Shown here piece by piece: positions 5,700 to 5,947 of a stretch of 5,947 bases of DNA. Positions within the stretch are counted from its first letter, which is position 1, and the number at the start of each line of letters is the position of its first letter. Source of the DNA: an uncultured Selenomonadales bacterium (lineage in GTDB: Bacteria > Bacillota > Negativicutes > Selenomonadales > Selenomonadaceae); NCBI GenBank assembly GCA_937915725.1, contig CALGGV010000264.1, positions 1 to 5,947 on the forward strand, given 5' to 3'. Position numbers and translations under genes: made by a program. Under the pieces are notes generated by a model. The model was given only the letters and a program-made list of their open reading frames with translations. It had not been told where the DNA came from and ran no database searches.

Positions 5700-5746
5700 A
5701 ATTAAACACCTCCAAAGCTGCAATTTCCGCTGTAATTCAAAATACA

Positions 5747-5775
5747 ATAATAAACCTGCGCGAAAATTTCTGCAA
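5747..5775 (-). promoter_or_regulatory. Probable promoter of the toxin-antitoxin(-aroF) transcript
   Basis: TTGCAG (5770-5775), a 17-base spacer and TATTAT (5747-5752) on the minus strand; transcription would begin near 5740, about 40 bases before the antitoxin start. No other good promoter is seen between here and the DAHP synthase gene, so this one may serve the three genes together. Confidence 0.5.
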
Positions 5776-5798
5776 GTTAAGAAACTAAAAATTTATAT

Positions 5799-5821
5799 AT
5801 TAACAAAAAAATTCAGTTAAT
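5799..5821. repeat. Inverted repeat upstream of the antitoxin promoter
   Basis: ATTAAC (5799-5804) and GTTAAT (5816-5821) are perfect inverted 6-bp arms around an 11-base AT-rich spacer. A third half-site, GTTAA, lies at 5776-5780 beside the -35. It could be an operator for the antitoxin or a weak terminator stem for the upstream SPASM gene; no T run follows the stem on the minus strand, which argues against a terminator. Confidence 0.3.
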
Positions 5822-5832
5822 CAATTTTTAAT

Positions 5833-5867
5833 CCCTAGTCCTTAGTCTTTAATCCTTAACCCTTACA
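5833..5867 (-). repeat. Heptamer array 3, overlapping the stop codon of the SPASM gene
   Basis: Plus-strand units CCCTAGT, CCTTAGT, CTTTAAT, CCTTAAC, CCTTACA: five consecutive 7-bp units, nearly the same consensus as array 1 although about 2.9 kb away. The TAA stop of the upstream radical SAM gene (5856-5858) lies within the fourth unit. As in array 1, the distal unit is CCCTAGT, next to an AT-rich tract. Confidence 0.8.
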
Positions 5868-5947
5868 ATTACACCACGGCTCGCCCGCCATGAAATCGCC
5901 GCCGTTATAAATTGCAGCACGTGCCCTGCAACCGCCGCATTTATTTT
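5856..5947 (-). CDS. C-terminal end of a radical SAM/SPASM protein, NirJ/AhbC/AhbD-like (partial)
   Basis: Only the last 29 codons are inside the window; the gene continues past 5947. They read KCGGCRARAAIYNGGDFMAG then EPWCNCKG and stop. The Cys-Gly-Gly-Cys-Arg-Ala-Arg-Ala motif followed by a G-D-x-(M/L)-A-x-(E)-P-(W/F)-C segment is the tail of the SPASM domain in radical SAM enzymes of the haem d1/alternative haem pathway group, where these cysteines bind an auxiliary iron-sulfur cluster. Related peptide-modifying SPASM enzymes share CGGCRA, so the exact reaction cannot be given. Its stop codon lies inside a heptamer array, 157 bases upstream of the antitoxin start. Confidence 0.72.
   Translation of the reverse strand, partial: NKCGGCRARAAIYNGGDFMAGEPWCNCKG

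Noticed and set aside
5500..5715. 71-codon minus-strand frame starting at a TTG inside the antitoxin ribosome site
   Set aside because: It is an out-of-frame shadow of the antitoxin gene with no family similarity.
2897..5867. CRISPR array
   Set aside because: The repeats are contiguous 7-bp units without spacers, and no cas gene is present.

Overview
The window looks like chromosomal DNA of an AT-rich, low-GC bacterium with strong Shine-Dalgarno sites (AAGGAG, GGAGGTG). A Firmicute is likely. The gene set (TAXI-type TRAP receptor, Thermotoga-type DAHP synthase, NirJ/AhbD-like radical SAM protein) would suit an anaerobe such as a member of the Negativicutes, but that assignment is inference. 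Every gene supported here lies on the minus strand, so transcription runs from high to low coordinates.

In transcription order: the last 29 codons of a radical SAM/SPASM protein (5856-5947); a UPF0175 antitoxin with a TTG start (5424-5699) overlapping a DUF3368 PIN-domain toxin (4937-5440); a DAHP synthase whose ATG directly follows the toxin stop codon (3923-4936); prephenate dehydrogenase tyrA (2934-3818); a Rho-independent terminator (2874-2904); a biotin carboxylase (1373-2815); a roughly 700-base stretch without a protein gene; and the N-terminal two thirds of a TAXI-family TRAP transporter receptor lipoprotein (1-673), cut by the window edge.

The 674-1372 stretch holds the TAXI gene promoter and what looks like a non-autonomous IS200/IS605-type element (about 784-1264). 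It has a terminal hairpin with a bulged base, an end reading TATGTCAA, a second large nested hairpin at the other side, and an internal promoter that should drive a structured RNA of about 350 nt, possibly an omegaRNA-like RNA. No transposase or nuclease gene remains.

The DAHP synthase makes the first intermediate of the shikimate pathway and TyrA commits prephenate to tyrosine, so these two form a functional pair. The toxin-antitoxin pair is physically joined to the head of that pair. Three short arrays of 7-bp units sit exactly at the stop codons of three different genes (2897-2938, 3891-3925, 5833-5867). Two are followed downstream, in the sense of transcription, by a GGGAAAA(A)TTTTTCT block. 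This composite looks like a recurrent 3'-end element of this genome. No CRISPR array, tRNA or rRNA was seen.
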